The notes below the pieces were generated by a model. The model was not told the origin of the DNA. It made no database searches and saw only the letters and a list, made by a program, of their open reading frames with translations. This document shows positions 12,193 to 24,175 of a stretch of 64,000 nt of DNA, one piece after another (positions within the stretch are counted from its first letter, which is position 1; each line of letters begins with the position of its first letter). The stretch covers positions 1 through 64,000 of the forward strand of contig OX388351.1 in assembly GCA_947579665.1 (NCBI GenBank), read 5' to 3'. A program made the translations under genes and the position numbers. This stretch comes from Sympetrum striolatum. Its lineage: Eukaryota > Arthropoda > Insecta > Odonata > Libellulidae.

Positions 12193-14913
12193 AGCTTTAA
12201 TGAATAAAGCTCGACTTCCAGTTGACCAATTTACTCCAAAAACTAATCAACTCTGACAGCACACACCACAAAACTATATACGAAGTTTGGTATTGATACA
12301 ACTAATAGTTTTTACGTTAGAGCGCTCAATATCACACACACACATACACACACACACACATACACACACACACACATACACACACACACACATACACACA
12401 GACATCATTCCGAAAATGGTCAGAACGTGTTCTAGGGACCCCAAAACATGTATTTCCGTTGAAATCTCGAAGTCGAATTTTTTCATGAAAACAATACTTT
12501 CTCTATACTTCGTATATGGAGAAAGTAAAAAAGGTCAAGTTCCGGTTTAAGGATTTGCTCCAAAAAGTTATCAACTCTGTTAGGAAACAACAGTATGTAT
12601 GTGAAGTTTTTGTACTGATAGGGCTAATAGTTTTCACGTTAGAGCGCCCACAAGCACACACACACGGACGCAGACATCGTTCCAAAAATGGTCAGAACAT
12701 ATTCTTGGGACCCCAAAACATGTATTTCGGTTGAAATCTCGAAGTAAAATTTTTTCATGTAGACAATACTTTTTATATACTATGAATATAGAGAAAGTAA
12801 AAATCCAATTAGTATGAAGGAATTGAACCAGAAATACATTGTATATTATATGTTTGCAATAGCATATGTGTAAAATCTTCTATCGCTATTCTAAGTGTAT
12901 AAACAATTTCGGTTACAGACCACCCATTGCCACTTTACACTTCCATTATTTCATTGAATTTAAGAAAACGAGATCCAACAAAGGAAACCAAAAGACAGCT
13001 TAAATGTAAAGTAACCACAAGGATGATCATTGAAATAAATCAGATTTCCAGAAATACATCCCACAAACTTCGTCCATGATCTCCAATTGGAAATATTCAT
13101 TTAACTATTATAAAATCTGCTAGTTAAGATGGCAGACATTGGCTGACTCAAGCAAATTGACGAAATCGTATTGCAACCATTATAACAGAACATATTGACA
13201 GTAATTGTAATATTGTATCTAAATATATATATTATAACTCAAATAAGGCATGCAATACATGTAAAAAAATTATGAACTTCCCAGAACATTATGATCATGT
13301 ATCCCAAGATCTAGCATAGAGCAATGTGAAAGGAAAAGCCGGAGCAACGATATTTTGAAAGGAGAGGATTAAACACTACTTAAAAGAACGAATGGGAAAC
13401 CAACAACAATTCAACAGAGCAAAATAGAGCAAGAGCATATGAAAAAAATGCCTGATTTTCCTCATGATACCTCGTAAATCCACTGTATCATTAACTTGAA
13501 ACCCAGTTAACTTATCATTACCAGTTAAGAACATAAATGGACATGATATAACACCATTGAAACTTGATCAAAGAAATAAGTAGGACTTACATTGTATTGG
13601 AAAACTTGAGAAGCATTTCAAAACAATGAATTGAAAACAATATATGTAATAATATCATACTCTGCAACCACCCTTAAAGCACTCAGTGGCTGATGTTATA
13701 CTTACTTCGCCCTCCACAGGAGCCGTTGAGAGACCTCATCCACTCTTCCATCAAATTACTCAGCAATGTGGTGTCCCTCTTAAGCAAATGTCCCATACTG
13801 TAGACAGTAGTGGTCCATTTCCACCATTCTCCACTTTACTTCCAAGCTGGAGCTCCAGCTTACACTCAGGAGCTTCTGGTATTATTTAAGGAACATTCAG
13901 TGCATATTCTATATAGGAATAATAGTACAAACATATAATAAATTAAATATAATAATAAATGCCAATTGATATTCCATTATTAACAGAAGATCCTGTTAGA
14001 TATTTACAAGGCAGCTAAACAAGGCAGTTACAATTTTGTATACTTAGTGCTACACCTATATTGAAATGAGGATCTATTAAATGATAATAGAGTTACCTTT
14101 GATTATTAAAGATGACATTCTGCACGAACCTTCCAAAACTAACCTGTAGTATCTGGTTCATCAATTTCTACCACATATCAGCTTGGTAGTAGGTGATAGT
14201 TATTGAGTCAACATCAATAGGTACAAAATGACTTATGTCGTCAAAGCAATTTAGAATGTGCTTCTATTCCAATGCATTTTCCCTTTTTCCTCTTCCACAT
14301 TTAGGTTTAGGTGGAGATTTTAAGGTACGTTAACCAGTAGACCTTTATCAACAATGTTTTTATAAGCACCGCATTCCTGAAAGGTTAGAAAAGAGACCAT
14401 TAATATTCAATGAAAAAATTTTAATCATAAAATATTATTTTCTAATGATAATCATATACCAATATATTCTAAAATCTTAAAAAGCATACCTTATTTTCTC
14501 ATCACCAATTGGGAAGGCATTGGAATCGCTTCATCCAACGATTATCACAAAAAAGATGCCTTCTTCAAAGCGCATCGATTTTTCAAACGTCTCACTCAAT
14601 ATGAGAGGTCAGATCATACCCTCTACATGAAATCTTCAAGTTTTAGTCCCATGATGGGCAGAACTTCTCCATCAAGAGAGGCAAAATGCCTTTTGTTGAC
14701 CATCTTTTTCTAGTCTCGTCCATGTTTGTTTTATCTCTGTTGTGAGAGAAGCTTTAAATGCACTCAAAAATTTATTATAATTTTCAAACTTTGGATTAGT
14801 TTTACCATAAAGTTAGTTTTGTTTAGTTATCACAAGTTTATTTACTATAAATGAATTGTCTTACCTTTCCAGATAATTAGTGACCGATATCCACTCCTTT
14901 TCCATTAATAGTG
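12193..14913. repeat. Tandem repeat, copy C, diverged and internally deleted
   Basis: The first ~1.1 kb is almost identical to copies A and B apart from an expanded CA tract. From about 13,304 onward it is clearly diverged (many substitutions and small indels). It follows the unit to about 14,700, then jumps to the part equivalent to 4,040-4,210 of copy A and ends near 14,913, so roughly 2.3 kb of the unit is missing internally and the tail is absent. Confidence 0.9.
12333..12401. repeat. CA/CACATA microsatellite, expanded in copy C
   Basis: The tract is about 70 bp of (CA)n broken by regular TA steps. The equivalent tracts in copies A (141-178) and B (6,237-6,274) are about 32 bp shorter, and this accounts for the 32-bp shift of copy C relative to the 6,096-bp period. 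Apparent ORFs across it (His-Thr repeats) are artefacts of the repeat. Confidence 0.95.
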
Positions 14914-15699
14914 AGAGAACATCCCACAGTTCACCAACACATTAATCAGCTCGAAATTATTTCTTAGCACTAAGTGTCATGCAGGAGGAAAACATTTAAT
15001 AACAGTTTCAAAGACATTAACATATTTCTTGGCATTCCGTAAGGAGAGACCTTGATCAGTACAACTATTCATTCATACCTTTGTAGCTTTCATTTCATCA
15101 CAGCCATGATCAAGACTGGGACAAAAGAAAATGAGAGATATATTTTTCTGTATCCTGTACCATATGACAAATGAAAACAGTCCATTCATCAGACTATGAT
15201 AGCAGGAACAATGGAGAGTAATTGAAGTAAAAATGGAAGGAAAGCAAGGAAGGGTAAAAACAGGAATGGGGATTCTAGATTACGTAAAAAAGGGCTAAAG
15301 TTACATGCAAATGAAACAAGATTACCAGGATCAACTACTTTTAAAAGGTTGCAATTACTAAGCTTATCACATAATAACTAAGCTCATCATGTGATAACTT
15401 CTTTTCTTAAGAGATAATTCCGCTTAGGAAATAATAAATCCGCTTCTCGAACGATAACTTAGCTTAACACTTAGTAAATAATAATCCTAAAAACTGTAAC
15501 ATATATTCTTAAATGAAAGTTTTGCTTAGCAAAGGATAATTCCGCTTAAAAAATGACAACTTCTCAAATTAAGATATAACCTCGCTTTTAAGTGAAAAAT
15601 TCGCACAGCAAATGATAATATTAGCTTCTCTAATGGAAAAAAAGATCCCGATTATATCCACTTAAAAAGTTGATGCTATTTACAAAGATACAACCATCC
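14914..15699. other. No gene recognised
   Basis: This is AT-rich sequence between the tandem array and the SINE. Around 15,350-15,620 there is a loose recurrence of aagctta/ataac-type words (cgctta...ataactt), suggesting an old degenerate tandem repeat. No ORF or RNA gene could be supported. Confidence 0.4.
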
Positions 15700-15797
15700 C
15701 CTAGCAAGAACAATTCCGACTTGCCGGGGTTGGAACCCGAGACCTTTGCGTTGGAGTAGCTAGCGCGCTAACAACTCCTTCACCACAGTCGGCAACA
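15700..15797 (-). repeat. tRNA-derived SINE (minus strand)
   Basis: On the minus strand the sequence gives a pol III A box tggtgaaggag (15,776-15,786) and a B box ggttccaaccc (15,728-15,738) about 38 bases apart, inside a GC-rich tRNA-like head beginning gttgccgactg. The anticodon arm does not fold as a functional tRNA, so it is better read as a SINE head than as a tRNA gene. The tail extends leftwards for an unknown distance into AT-rich sequence. Confidence 0.55.
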
Positions 15798-16080
15798 TAT
15801 TTAATTTGAGATTCCTTAAGAACAGAAAATTCTTTCGCGTCAGTAAAAATCTAATAATTTGAATTTCCGAATGTTGAAAATACGATACAAATTTCATTTG
15901 CCGAATGTTCAATCTCCTGCAAGCTCATTCGGAAAACATAGTTAACAGAAATATTCCGTGTCATGGTAGATTAGCAATAGATAGGTTAAGGGCAGATATT
16001 GCATCCAAATGCACTACGCTTTTAACATATATCAGCACTTCAAACGTTAAGACATAACGAAAAGAGATTCAAATTCTTAC

Positions 16081-16188
16081 CGATACTGCGGAAGTGTATC
16101 AGCACGACCTATCCCCACGAAGTCTCACCGGGAACTGAAAATTTTGTCACAGAAAACCATTGCGAAAGAGAAGCTGAGCTCTGATTGG
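16081..16188 (-). promoter_or_regulatory. Inr/DPE core promoter with CCAAT box and short first exon (minus strand)
   Basis: On the minus strand ccaatc lies at 16,188-16,183, a tttcagttcc initiator places +1 at base 16,136, and ggtcgtg occupies +28 to +34 (16,109-16,103), an exact match in sequence and spacing to the arthropod downstream promoter element RGWCGTG. The putative exon continues to 16,081, where a consensus donor gtaagaa begins at 16,080. What is transcribed is unknown: no recognisable coding exon lies to the left before the tandem array. It may drive a non-coding RNA, or be an orphaned or transposon-derived promoter. Confidence 0.6.
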
Positions 16189-19100
16189 CGGAAATTTGAT
16201 TTCCCCCACCCCTACCCCCGTCAACCGTTATATTTAAAATCACCAAAAAAATGAAAATAATTAAATATTGCTTTTAAATAATGGAATTTTGTTTAAATAA
16301 CTAAATTTTTGAAAATGGAATGAATTGTAAAAAAATACTTCTAACTTTAAGCGAATTCTATAATTACCTCGAAGTTAACGATGGCTGGTATTCACTGGGT
16401 TAGGATAAACGCTACGAAAAGAATCATATTGAGATATGATTGAGTCTTAGAGTATGGAAATAGATTACATTTATAAAATTTAATTAAGTTGTCGGTCATA
16501 ACATGATTAAATATCTTTTGGTTCCCACTTATAAAATCCCGTTCTCGCTTTATTAGAAATTTCATGGACTCAAATATCGCATTGGTCGTCAGGAGGACTG
16601 CTTCTTTATAATATCCAAAATTGTACGATTATTTTGTCGAATTGCTCGAAAGAAAGATTCAAAAACGATATTCCACGATCAAAATACGAATCTTCGTTCA
16701 ATTCCGTTCTTTTGGTGCTTGTCTCGACTCAGCACGACCTTACCTTCTAATTTAATTCTTCAAAAGAAATGAAGCCTGCAAAAGATAAAAGTGAAGTTAA
16801 GGTGTATTTATTATGGAAAATTGTTTGAGCGATCTTGGTTCGAACCCAGAAAAGGTATCGAAGAAAAATTAAACAATACTTCGTTTCTGATCTCGAAGAA
16901 TACTTGTGCAAAGTTTCACCCAGTTCGGACAAACGCTGTGGACTCTAATCGATGACAAACACTGAATTTCTGCTTTACAAATAATGTTAGCATTAAGTTA
17001 ATATTTTCAACTAAATCAACGCTTCGAGTGCAATGCGAGTGCAATCTTTAAGGCAATCAGAGTGATCATATTACGACACACGTTTTTAAATAATCCCACC
17101 TCTCTGTTTCTGATTTATACACAAAGTAATGTATGTTTCATTGGGAAATTGATTCCTCTATTTGAATCGTTAACACCGTAAACGACTTTGAGTAGATAAT
17201 AGCGACATTCTGGAAGGAATACTAAAGAAATGAATACTATGGTAACGGAAAATCCATGGCAACACCATCATGATGAACAAAACCATCTCAAAATTTTTCC
17301 AATCAATAGTTTTAACAGGTATCTGCAACCCAATCTCACACTTTGTTAATGCACGACTCGTACAATGCATGTCATTCGACAATTCTACCTTCAACGTCCC
17401 TCAATAAAACGTTAATCGGAAGAAAGATCGATTTCGTAAAGGATTGCTCCCGTATAATTGTTACCTTCGAATAGAAGTAGATGTTCCAAACCTTAGAAGC
17501 TGAACGGCATGTCATTCACTGGCACATGTTGCACAATCCAAGGATCCAGGTTCGATCTTCCAGCAATACTCTTAATTCCACTTCCTGGTTCTTATAGCTA
17601 CCACACCACTCACAAACACACGTAATATTTAAATATATTCATTACGAAACGTAATAATTATACTTTTTAGTCAGCACAACCACATTGGAGTCAATTATTC
17701 GTAGAAACAGAGTCAATCCTTGCACTCACCGTACTTCGCTTCGCTCCTCGCGATTCTTCTGAAAATAAAAGACAGTCAAACGAAGTGTTTCCGAAGGTGA
17801 CATCGTCATTATTAATGACCTCGTGATTTCGAAAGCTAAGTAAGAATTGCCGATTTTAAGAGACGCAAACCTTTCTTTCCGACGTTTTCAGGTAGGAAAT
17901 AGCTATGAATAGAATTAGGCATTTCGCTGATATCATACGTACTCCACCACTTAATCTGAACCATTCTTTGTGAGCGACAGCATAATCCCAACTTCTCTTT
18001 TCACCATTGATTCTATGTCTCAAATTTTGCAGCAAATACACTTTTATCAATCGTGAATTAAACACCGTGCTCCATAGGAAGACGTATACTAAACCAATCA
18101 GTATTACATTATATTATGTGTCAGCTGATCTTAGAGGCACGCTATGAAACCATGGTCGATCTTAATAATACTGTGTGGTTTAGTAAACGTATTCCAATTT
18201 TGCTAGAAGATTTCACAGGAGCAGAATTCACACCACAAACCAACCTTATGTCATCCATCCAATTCGCTTCTCCCTTGCATGAAATGACGACACTTAAAGT
18301 TGCCTTCCGAAAATTCCAGAACGTTCGGAACTCGATGTTCTTTCTTTCCACGTCTGACTGACGTAACTTCCAATTCCTATGCATTGGGAAATGGTCTAAT
18401 CTACATTCGAAAGAATTTTCAAAGTGCCTAAAAATTGCTCGTCTTTGTGAAGTTGATTTGTTTGAAAGAAATCCTTTTCCTCTAAATTTCTGTAAGTTAC
18501 TTGCGCTTCGTTAGAATATACGTATGGGAAAAATACATGAAGAACGTTTTCCGACAGTTGAAGACTCGACTCACAGCAATGTCGTAAATCAAGTGTCGAA
18601 AAGTGTGTTGTTCTAAATCTGTGATCGAAAAAATCCCAAGAAGATACTTCTGATAATTCATTGATTACGTGCTGCAGTTCACGGGAATGGGGAATCCTTC
18701 GTTCATGTTACAATAGAAAAATGCAGGATTCTACTGTAAGCACAATGACATGGTGCATTTATTTGAATCTAGATGTATGTGAATATGAAATTTCAACTCG
18801 TGGGTAAGCAAAGACTGGTTCTACTTGGCTCTCTGATATCAGAATTCACAGTGCAAATACATTCGTATTCTAGAATATTTAGTATTTATAAGCATAACTT
18901 GATTCATAGTACTAACATAGGCAAGATGTTTCATCGTTCAATCGATCAAAAAATAATTACGAACTCTTGATCAAGGTGGTGAGCCGTGGTAAAGATCATC
19001 CATAGTGAAATTTGTAATTTGGTGGAGATATCTAACGATGCTAACTGTTGTACTCTATTTATCTAATCTTGTTGCTCTACTGGATTTGTTAGCCCTTTAT

Positions 19101-19860
19101 CCTGTGAGTAAAGTCATTGAGTAGAGCCGGAGGTTCTTTGGGATATTTTTCGCTCGTTTCTTTAGAAAATGTATATATTTTCGTCTCACTTAATGCTTTC
19201 CATTTGAAAAATAGCAGTCACCTAATAGTCAACTTACTCAATTACTTAAGCCGTTGCATGAACTTGATAACTTTCAGAAGTGATTTGTTTTAATTCCAGA
19301 AATATTCTTAATAGTCATTAAATTTGCATGTCTCGGCAATTTCAATATGTTTTGGGAAGTTTAATGCATAGAGTATTTCCCTATCAATCTAAATCCAACA
19401 AGGTGCAGAGTATAAACTAATAGGGTACGATATTGAGAAGTCTTCGACATGAAAGACTTCAGATGAGATGCTCCTTCGATGAGCTTTAAATACTACCCTT
19501 CTGATGTTTAGTATCCGGTAGTTCTTCGTAGTTTGGCTAAGTCTTTGGTGGAAGGGTTATTTATTCAGAGTCTTTTACATTAAGCAGGAAATTTGAAGGT
19601 CACTAATCTCGCGAATTCTTAGCTGTTTCTCTTCTCTGCTGATGTCTTCATCGGTCTACAATTAATATCTCCTGCACCGATATCAATTCTTTTGTCTTAC
19701 GATGCCGTCTTTTATATGAGAAATAGTGAATCATTATATCTATGTCATATAAGGACGATCTTCGACGAAAATAATTTTTTGCAAACAAATTTAAAAAAAT
19801 ATCAAAAATGATACTTTTTGAAATTCGTCTAAATATAATGGTTTGTAATGGTAACAATCG
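16189..19860. other. Spacer between the two divergent promoters; no gene recognised
   Basis: The stretch is mostly unique AT-rich sequence. A dispersed repeat shared with 44.2 kb and 48.5 kb occupies about 16,650-16,800, and a B-box-like ggttcgaaccc lies at 16,839. Minus-strand ORFs at 17,856-18,065 and 18,142-18,384 (69 and 80 codons) have some protein-like composition, but I recognise no family and no splice-supported gene. Confidence 0.4.
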
Positions 19861-19919
19861 TGGAAAATTTCCAAGGCGGTTGGTGGGCGTAGCCAGATTG
19901 ACAGACGGTTAAATTTCGA

Positions 19920-20006
19920 CCAATCAGGTGACGGCAATTTCGATCATCGGTTGCGCAGACGGTTTTTTTCTCAGTTCCTGTCGAGATTTCTTCCGGTGAG
20001 GAAGTG
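19920..20006 (+). promoter_or_regulatory. Inr/DPE-like core promoter with CCAAT box (plus strand)
   Basis: ccaatcagg starts at 19,920, 53 bases before the A (19,973) of a tctcagttcc initiator. At +28 to +34 (20,000-20,006) the sequence is ggaagtg, which matches RGWCGTG at 6 of 7 positions. Upstream sequence resembles, in inverted orientation, the region around the 16.1-kb promoter (ggttg...gggcgtag, aaatttc, ccaatcag), so the two are an inverted duplicate pair pointing away from each other. Confidence 0.55.
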
Positions 20007-20153
20007 CTGCCAAATTGATTTATGGAAAGACCGTTGGAGATTTGAATTGGACAACGCGATCCAACTTCGTTAATGTTTTTTAGAGTACCGATATTGTTAC
20101 TGTCGCATATTCTAATAGCAATAATTAATATTCGAAATTGTTTGTATTTTTAG

Positions 20154-20216
20154 GAAGAGGCCAGCATTCATTTTTCAATATCCATCGCCGACTTTACCCA
20201 GGATTTTCAGCTAATG
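20154..20216 (+). other. Candidate 63-nt internal exon downstream of the 19.97-kb promoter
   Basis: A pyrimidine-rich acceptor (tttgtatttttag, ending 20,153) precedes 63 bases of higher GC and is followed by a strong donor gtaagttacc at 20,217. One frame is open throughout (21 codons ending Gln-Leu-Met). This position fits a spliced transcript starting at 19,973. It could equally be a non-coding RNA exon. Confidence 0.35.
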
Positions 20217-20960
20217 GTAAGTTACCAAAGATACCTAATTGGATTTTGTCTTCTTTTTTATAAAGTCTTTGATAGAATTGCTGTACCGTGAAATATAAGG
20301 GATTCAAGTGTCGTTGATGGGTCATATCAGTACTCAACGTTCCAGATTCTAAGATTAGGACAAAAAATCCTGTCAGTCAAAGTTATTTCTCTTAATTTTT
20401 CACATTATAGAGTTACACGAAAAGGGTAGATTGGGCTGTTTATAGCAAAGATATGTGGGCCATTATGTCAACGATAATAAGACGTATAGTAAGCAAATAT
20501 TATTAGTTTAGCCGACAAAGTGTTTTTGTTGGAAGATATTGCTTGTAAATGGATACTAGGCGATTGCAAAGCTACATACAGAGAGTAAGCTATGAATAAT
20601 CTATCTATGCACTAAAAATTCGTTGTTGGAGCCGTAAATATCTTATAATATTTTGTTCTCTGGCAAGCATCAGTTTCATCGAAAGTTAATATTTGTAAAT
20701 AATACTCACATAACGAGAGAAAATTTGGAACGTGGCTGTTAATGAATTAGAGGTTCAAGATCTAAGTTCTGGTTCAAAACCTTTCCAGTTCAATACGAGA
20801 AGTCACCAACGGTAACGGATATCGGGAATTCAAGTTGCATTATGCCACATAGATTCGTCAATACTTTATTCGAGTGATTGTTCATTATATCACTTATAAG
20901 AGAACTTCTTCATTTATACGAATGTATTTACTAGTTTTATTCCCTACCGATTTCAATAAC

Positions 20961-22500
20961 AGGAATTCTGTGCTAAACTGAAGGTCATGGGACAGCTGTT
21001 TGTTTTGAGATATCAAGGAACTTTCTTTATACCCATGCGCGAAAGCATTTTGCCCTAGCCTTGACCTTCTTTATCAGAACTACTCTTGCTTTCAAAATAT
21101 CTCTATTTCCAAACATTTACATTTTTTGAATCATCAACTCAAATTTCAAACTTTCATTTGCCGACTTTTGGAATAATTCTTCGAAATAATTCAATCGTTG
21201 ATCATGTTTGAACGAATGGGTAGAAATTCAGAATGAGTTACTTTTAAAATCACTGATCGATGAGTGTCCTTTTATTTTTAAATTCCACTTAAGAATCAGA
21301 CTTACTTTCCCCTGCTATTTAAATACTCATGCGTTGTCTCATGAGACATCACTATTGGTTATCATAACGGATTTCAAATTTAGTGGAAATTTTCCGGTGG
21401 TATTAGTGTTTATAAATTAACTAGTGAGTTTTCCAGGTGAAGATGACGGTATTAAATATAAATTTATTTACCGAAAATATTAATAATCCAGATAATATAT
21501 TGGATTTTTTTAGAAATGTTTATGGAATTATGACTCCTCTGATTTACCGTCCCAGTTCAGAAAGTGAGACAATAATCGTTTAGAAGTTTGAGTTTTTATC
21601 GTTTCGCAATAGTTTTTAGGTCTTTTCAAGTCTACGGAATGAATTTTAAGTTAAATAACTCTCTTATCTGAATAGTATTAATTTCTTACCGAGTTGATTT
21701 ACAATTTTATATTGAGAGACACTTTTTTCAGGAATCTTATTCAGGTTTGAAGAATCGGTATAGTGAGCAACATTTAGTCCATCATTCATAACCTTTTGTC
21801 ACAAACGAATCTCATAGAGTTGGATGAAATTTTTGCGAAACTTTAATTCTAATTTTAAGGATATAATTTCTGAATTGATTCTCTGATTGATACTTCTTAT
21901 AAAGGTAACCAGATTTTTTTAATCTTTCACGGAAATGTGTTTTCAAAACAACGGATTTCCTCATTTGAAAAATTATTAGTTTCGTTTTACATACAGATTC
22001 ACAAACCTAAAGGAAAATACTTAATTATTTTTCAATATGCGATGTAAATTAAATTTTACTTAGCAGAGGAAATTTAAACAGTGTAGTACAAGAAGTGTAA
22101 CATAGTTGCTTTGCTAGGACTCGAAGCCAAGCACACCACTCTAAAGGATGTAGCTTAGTTGATAAGATACCAGTATTTTAGTGGTTAGAATGACGGAAAT
22201 TTTGAGCTATTAGATTAACCGTCCGGAATGTGAGAGACCCGGGTTCGTGTCTCAGTCAAGTCACTATTTTTCCCATCTCGTAAACACCTTTATCGTTATT
22301 CAATGCATTATTAATTTGCATTTGTTTGTCTTTAAGGATTAAGGGAGAGCTGCAATCGATTCACATATCGATACTGCGCAGGTGTGATGTGACAGAGAGA
22401 AAACATCACCGGAGATCCGCATGGAGACGTCGGAGTTCAAATTACGGTAATTAGAATTTTTAATTACTACGAATCGCTGTATTTCACCTTCTAACATTTT
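20961..22500 (+). repeat. Dispersed repeat copy R1 (~1.5 kb)
   Basis: It is colinear with 25,025-26,510 over its whole length (shared words gacagctgtttgttttgaga or close variants, ccttgaccttctttat, gttgatcatgtttgaac). Its middle part (about 21,453-21,915) has a third, closer relative at 23,711-24,175. Divergence is substantial and no transposase or RT was seen. The right end contains a tRNA-like segment and an exon-like purine-rich block. Confidence 0.75.
22143..22262 (+). repeat. tRNA-like (SINE-type) segment within R1
   Basis: A tagcttagttgataag A-box-like motif is followed after ~90 bases by a cccgggttcgtgtctc B-box-like motif. The spacing is too long for a tRNA, so this is at best a SINE relic. 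The matching place in R3 (about 26,140-26,215) has a degenerate copy. Confidence 0.3.
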
Positions 22501-22789
22501 AAACATATAAATAGAGAAGTACGTCTATTTTACGATCTCATTCTTACAAAATTTATTTGGTTCAAATCAATATAACGTCGTCGTCATCAATATCGCTCCC
22601 CCCAAGGGATACAATGTAATTGGTGCCTAGATCATATAAATATTTGTCCACATGTATGGCTCGAATAATTTAAAAATAAAAGACTTTCCTACTATTAAAT
22701 TTTTTTCGGTTTAAATGAATAAATATAAATATATATAAATTATGGTTCAAGAAGGATTTGAACCGGCTCCCAATTAGAGACAGGTCAAA

Positions 22790-22990
22790 AAAAAAGAAAA
22801 CAGCAGACTGAATGCCGTTTTAATTTTTGGGTGATGTTGAATTTCCAGCCCTTTGGCTGGGAATTCAACTGCTTCAATTTCTGCATCATTCTTAAAGTAA
22901 TAGTGCTTTTGCATATTGGCACCCACCGGGAATTGAGCTAGGGACCGCTTTCACCAAAGGTGCCGTCCACATTGACCACACACGCCTTGA
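22790..22990 (-). repeat. tRNA-related SINE with a 15-bp stem hairpin (minus strand)
   Basis: On the minus strand a tRNA-like head (tgtggtcaatgtgg, then agctcaattcccgg as a degenerate B box) is followed by a body containing an almost perfect hairpin at 22,836-22,869 (arms of 15 bases around ggctgg/ccagcc, loop of four). The minus-strand 3' end is near a run of T/A at about 22,788. The pol III boxes are degenerate, so the element is probably old. Confidence 0.45.
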
Positions 22991-23710
22991 CACGTTGATA
23001 TTTTTCCTGAAGTGGTCGTTCAATATTGGTGAAAAGTAAAAGGCGTGGATTAAAATTAATTCAGGTCAGATTATTAAAAATATATACTTAATGTACTTTG
23101 GAATTAAAAGAGATCGTTTGACATTATTGGATCTGCCATACCCTAAAATAATTTAATCGATTTTAAAATGAAAACAATAAAGAGTCAAAGATAGATAAAA
23201 ACGGACGCGGCTGCGCGCGGGTCTTTTGAATTTAAAATGTACGATAATAATTGATTGAAATCAGAGGATACAAATAGTGAAAGGTTTTGAAAATGAACAA
23301 ATAAATAATTAATTAAGAACGTATAGGAAAAAAATAAGATATACGCGTAGTTGCCTAGTCCTAGGTTAAAATAAGAGTTACAAGCTTAGAGGCATACTTA
23401 AGCTTTTATATTTAGGGCAGCAATCCCTTGGGGAGTCCTACATACTTCGGAAGAGCTCGGAAGGTCCTTGAGGAAGAGGATCATTTAAATTTATAACAGC
23501 TTCTTTTAGCACTGTTTCAATTGGCTTGAGTTTGCCCCAATAAATGTCCTTCATAGAGGTTATTTTCGGAACTCTTAAAATGTTTTTTGTAGTCATTCTC
23601 TCGAATGCAATTAATTAGTATAATATGGTGGGAGAACAGTATTGCCAATCCGGGCTCGCGTATGTCAGTATTGATCTGATCATCCTATTGAGTAATAGAA
23701 TTTTACGCTA

Positions 23711-24175
23711 TCAAATTTGAATTTATTTACCGAAAATATTAATAATCAATATAATATATTGGATTTTTTTTATAAATGTTTATGGAATTATGACTCCGCT
23801 GATATAGTGTCCCAATTCAGAAAGTGAGACAATAATCGTTGAGAAGTTTGCATCTTTATCGTTTAGCAGTAGTTTTCTGTTCCTCTCAAGTATACGGAAT
23901 GAATGTTAAGCTCAACATTTCTCTAACCAGAATAACATTCATTTTCACCGGAATCATTTGTAATTTTAAGTTTGAGTGATACTTTTTTCAGGAATATTAT
24001 TCAACCCTGAAGAATCGGTATTGAGAGAATAATTTAGTCAATCATTCATAACATTTTTTCACAAACGAATCTCTGAGAATCGGATTAAATTTTAGTAAAA
24101 CATTTATCCAAATTCTAAGGATTAAATTTCTGAATTGATTCTGCGATTGATACTTCTTATAAAGTTAACCAGTTT
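23711..24175 (+). repeat. Dispersed repeat copy R2 (partial)
   Basis: It closely matches 21,453-21,915 of R1 (ttatttaccgaaaatattaa, tatggaattatgactcc, gtgagacaataatcgtt). It lacks the flanking parts of R1. Downstream to 25,024 nothing is recognised except two similar AT-rich blocks at 24,178 and 24,335 that look like a local duplication. Confidence 0.8.

Noticed and set aside
12274..12550. ORFs rich in Cys-Val or His-Thr
   Set aside because: They are translations of the CA microsatellite.
1..14913. CRISPR-like or rDNA/histone array
   Set aside because: The repeat unit is 6.1 kb, with no short spacer pattern, no rRNA and no histone ORFs.
15728..15786. Functional tRNA gene
   Set aside because: A and B boxes are present but the anticodon stem and acceptor pairing do not form, so I call it a SINE head.
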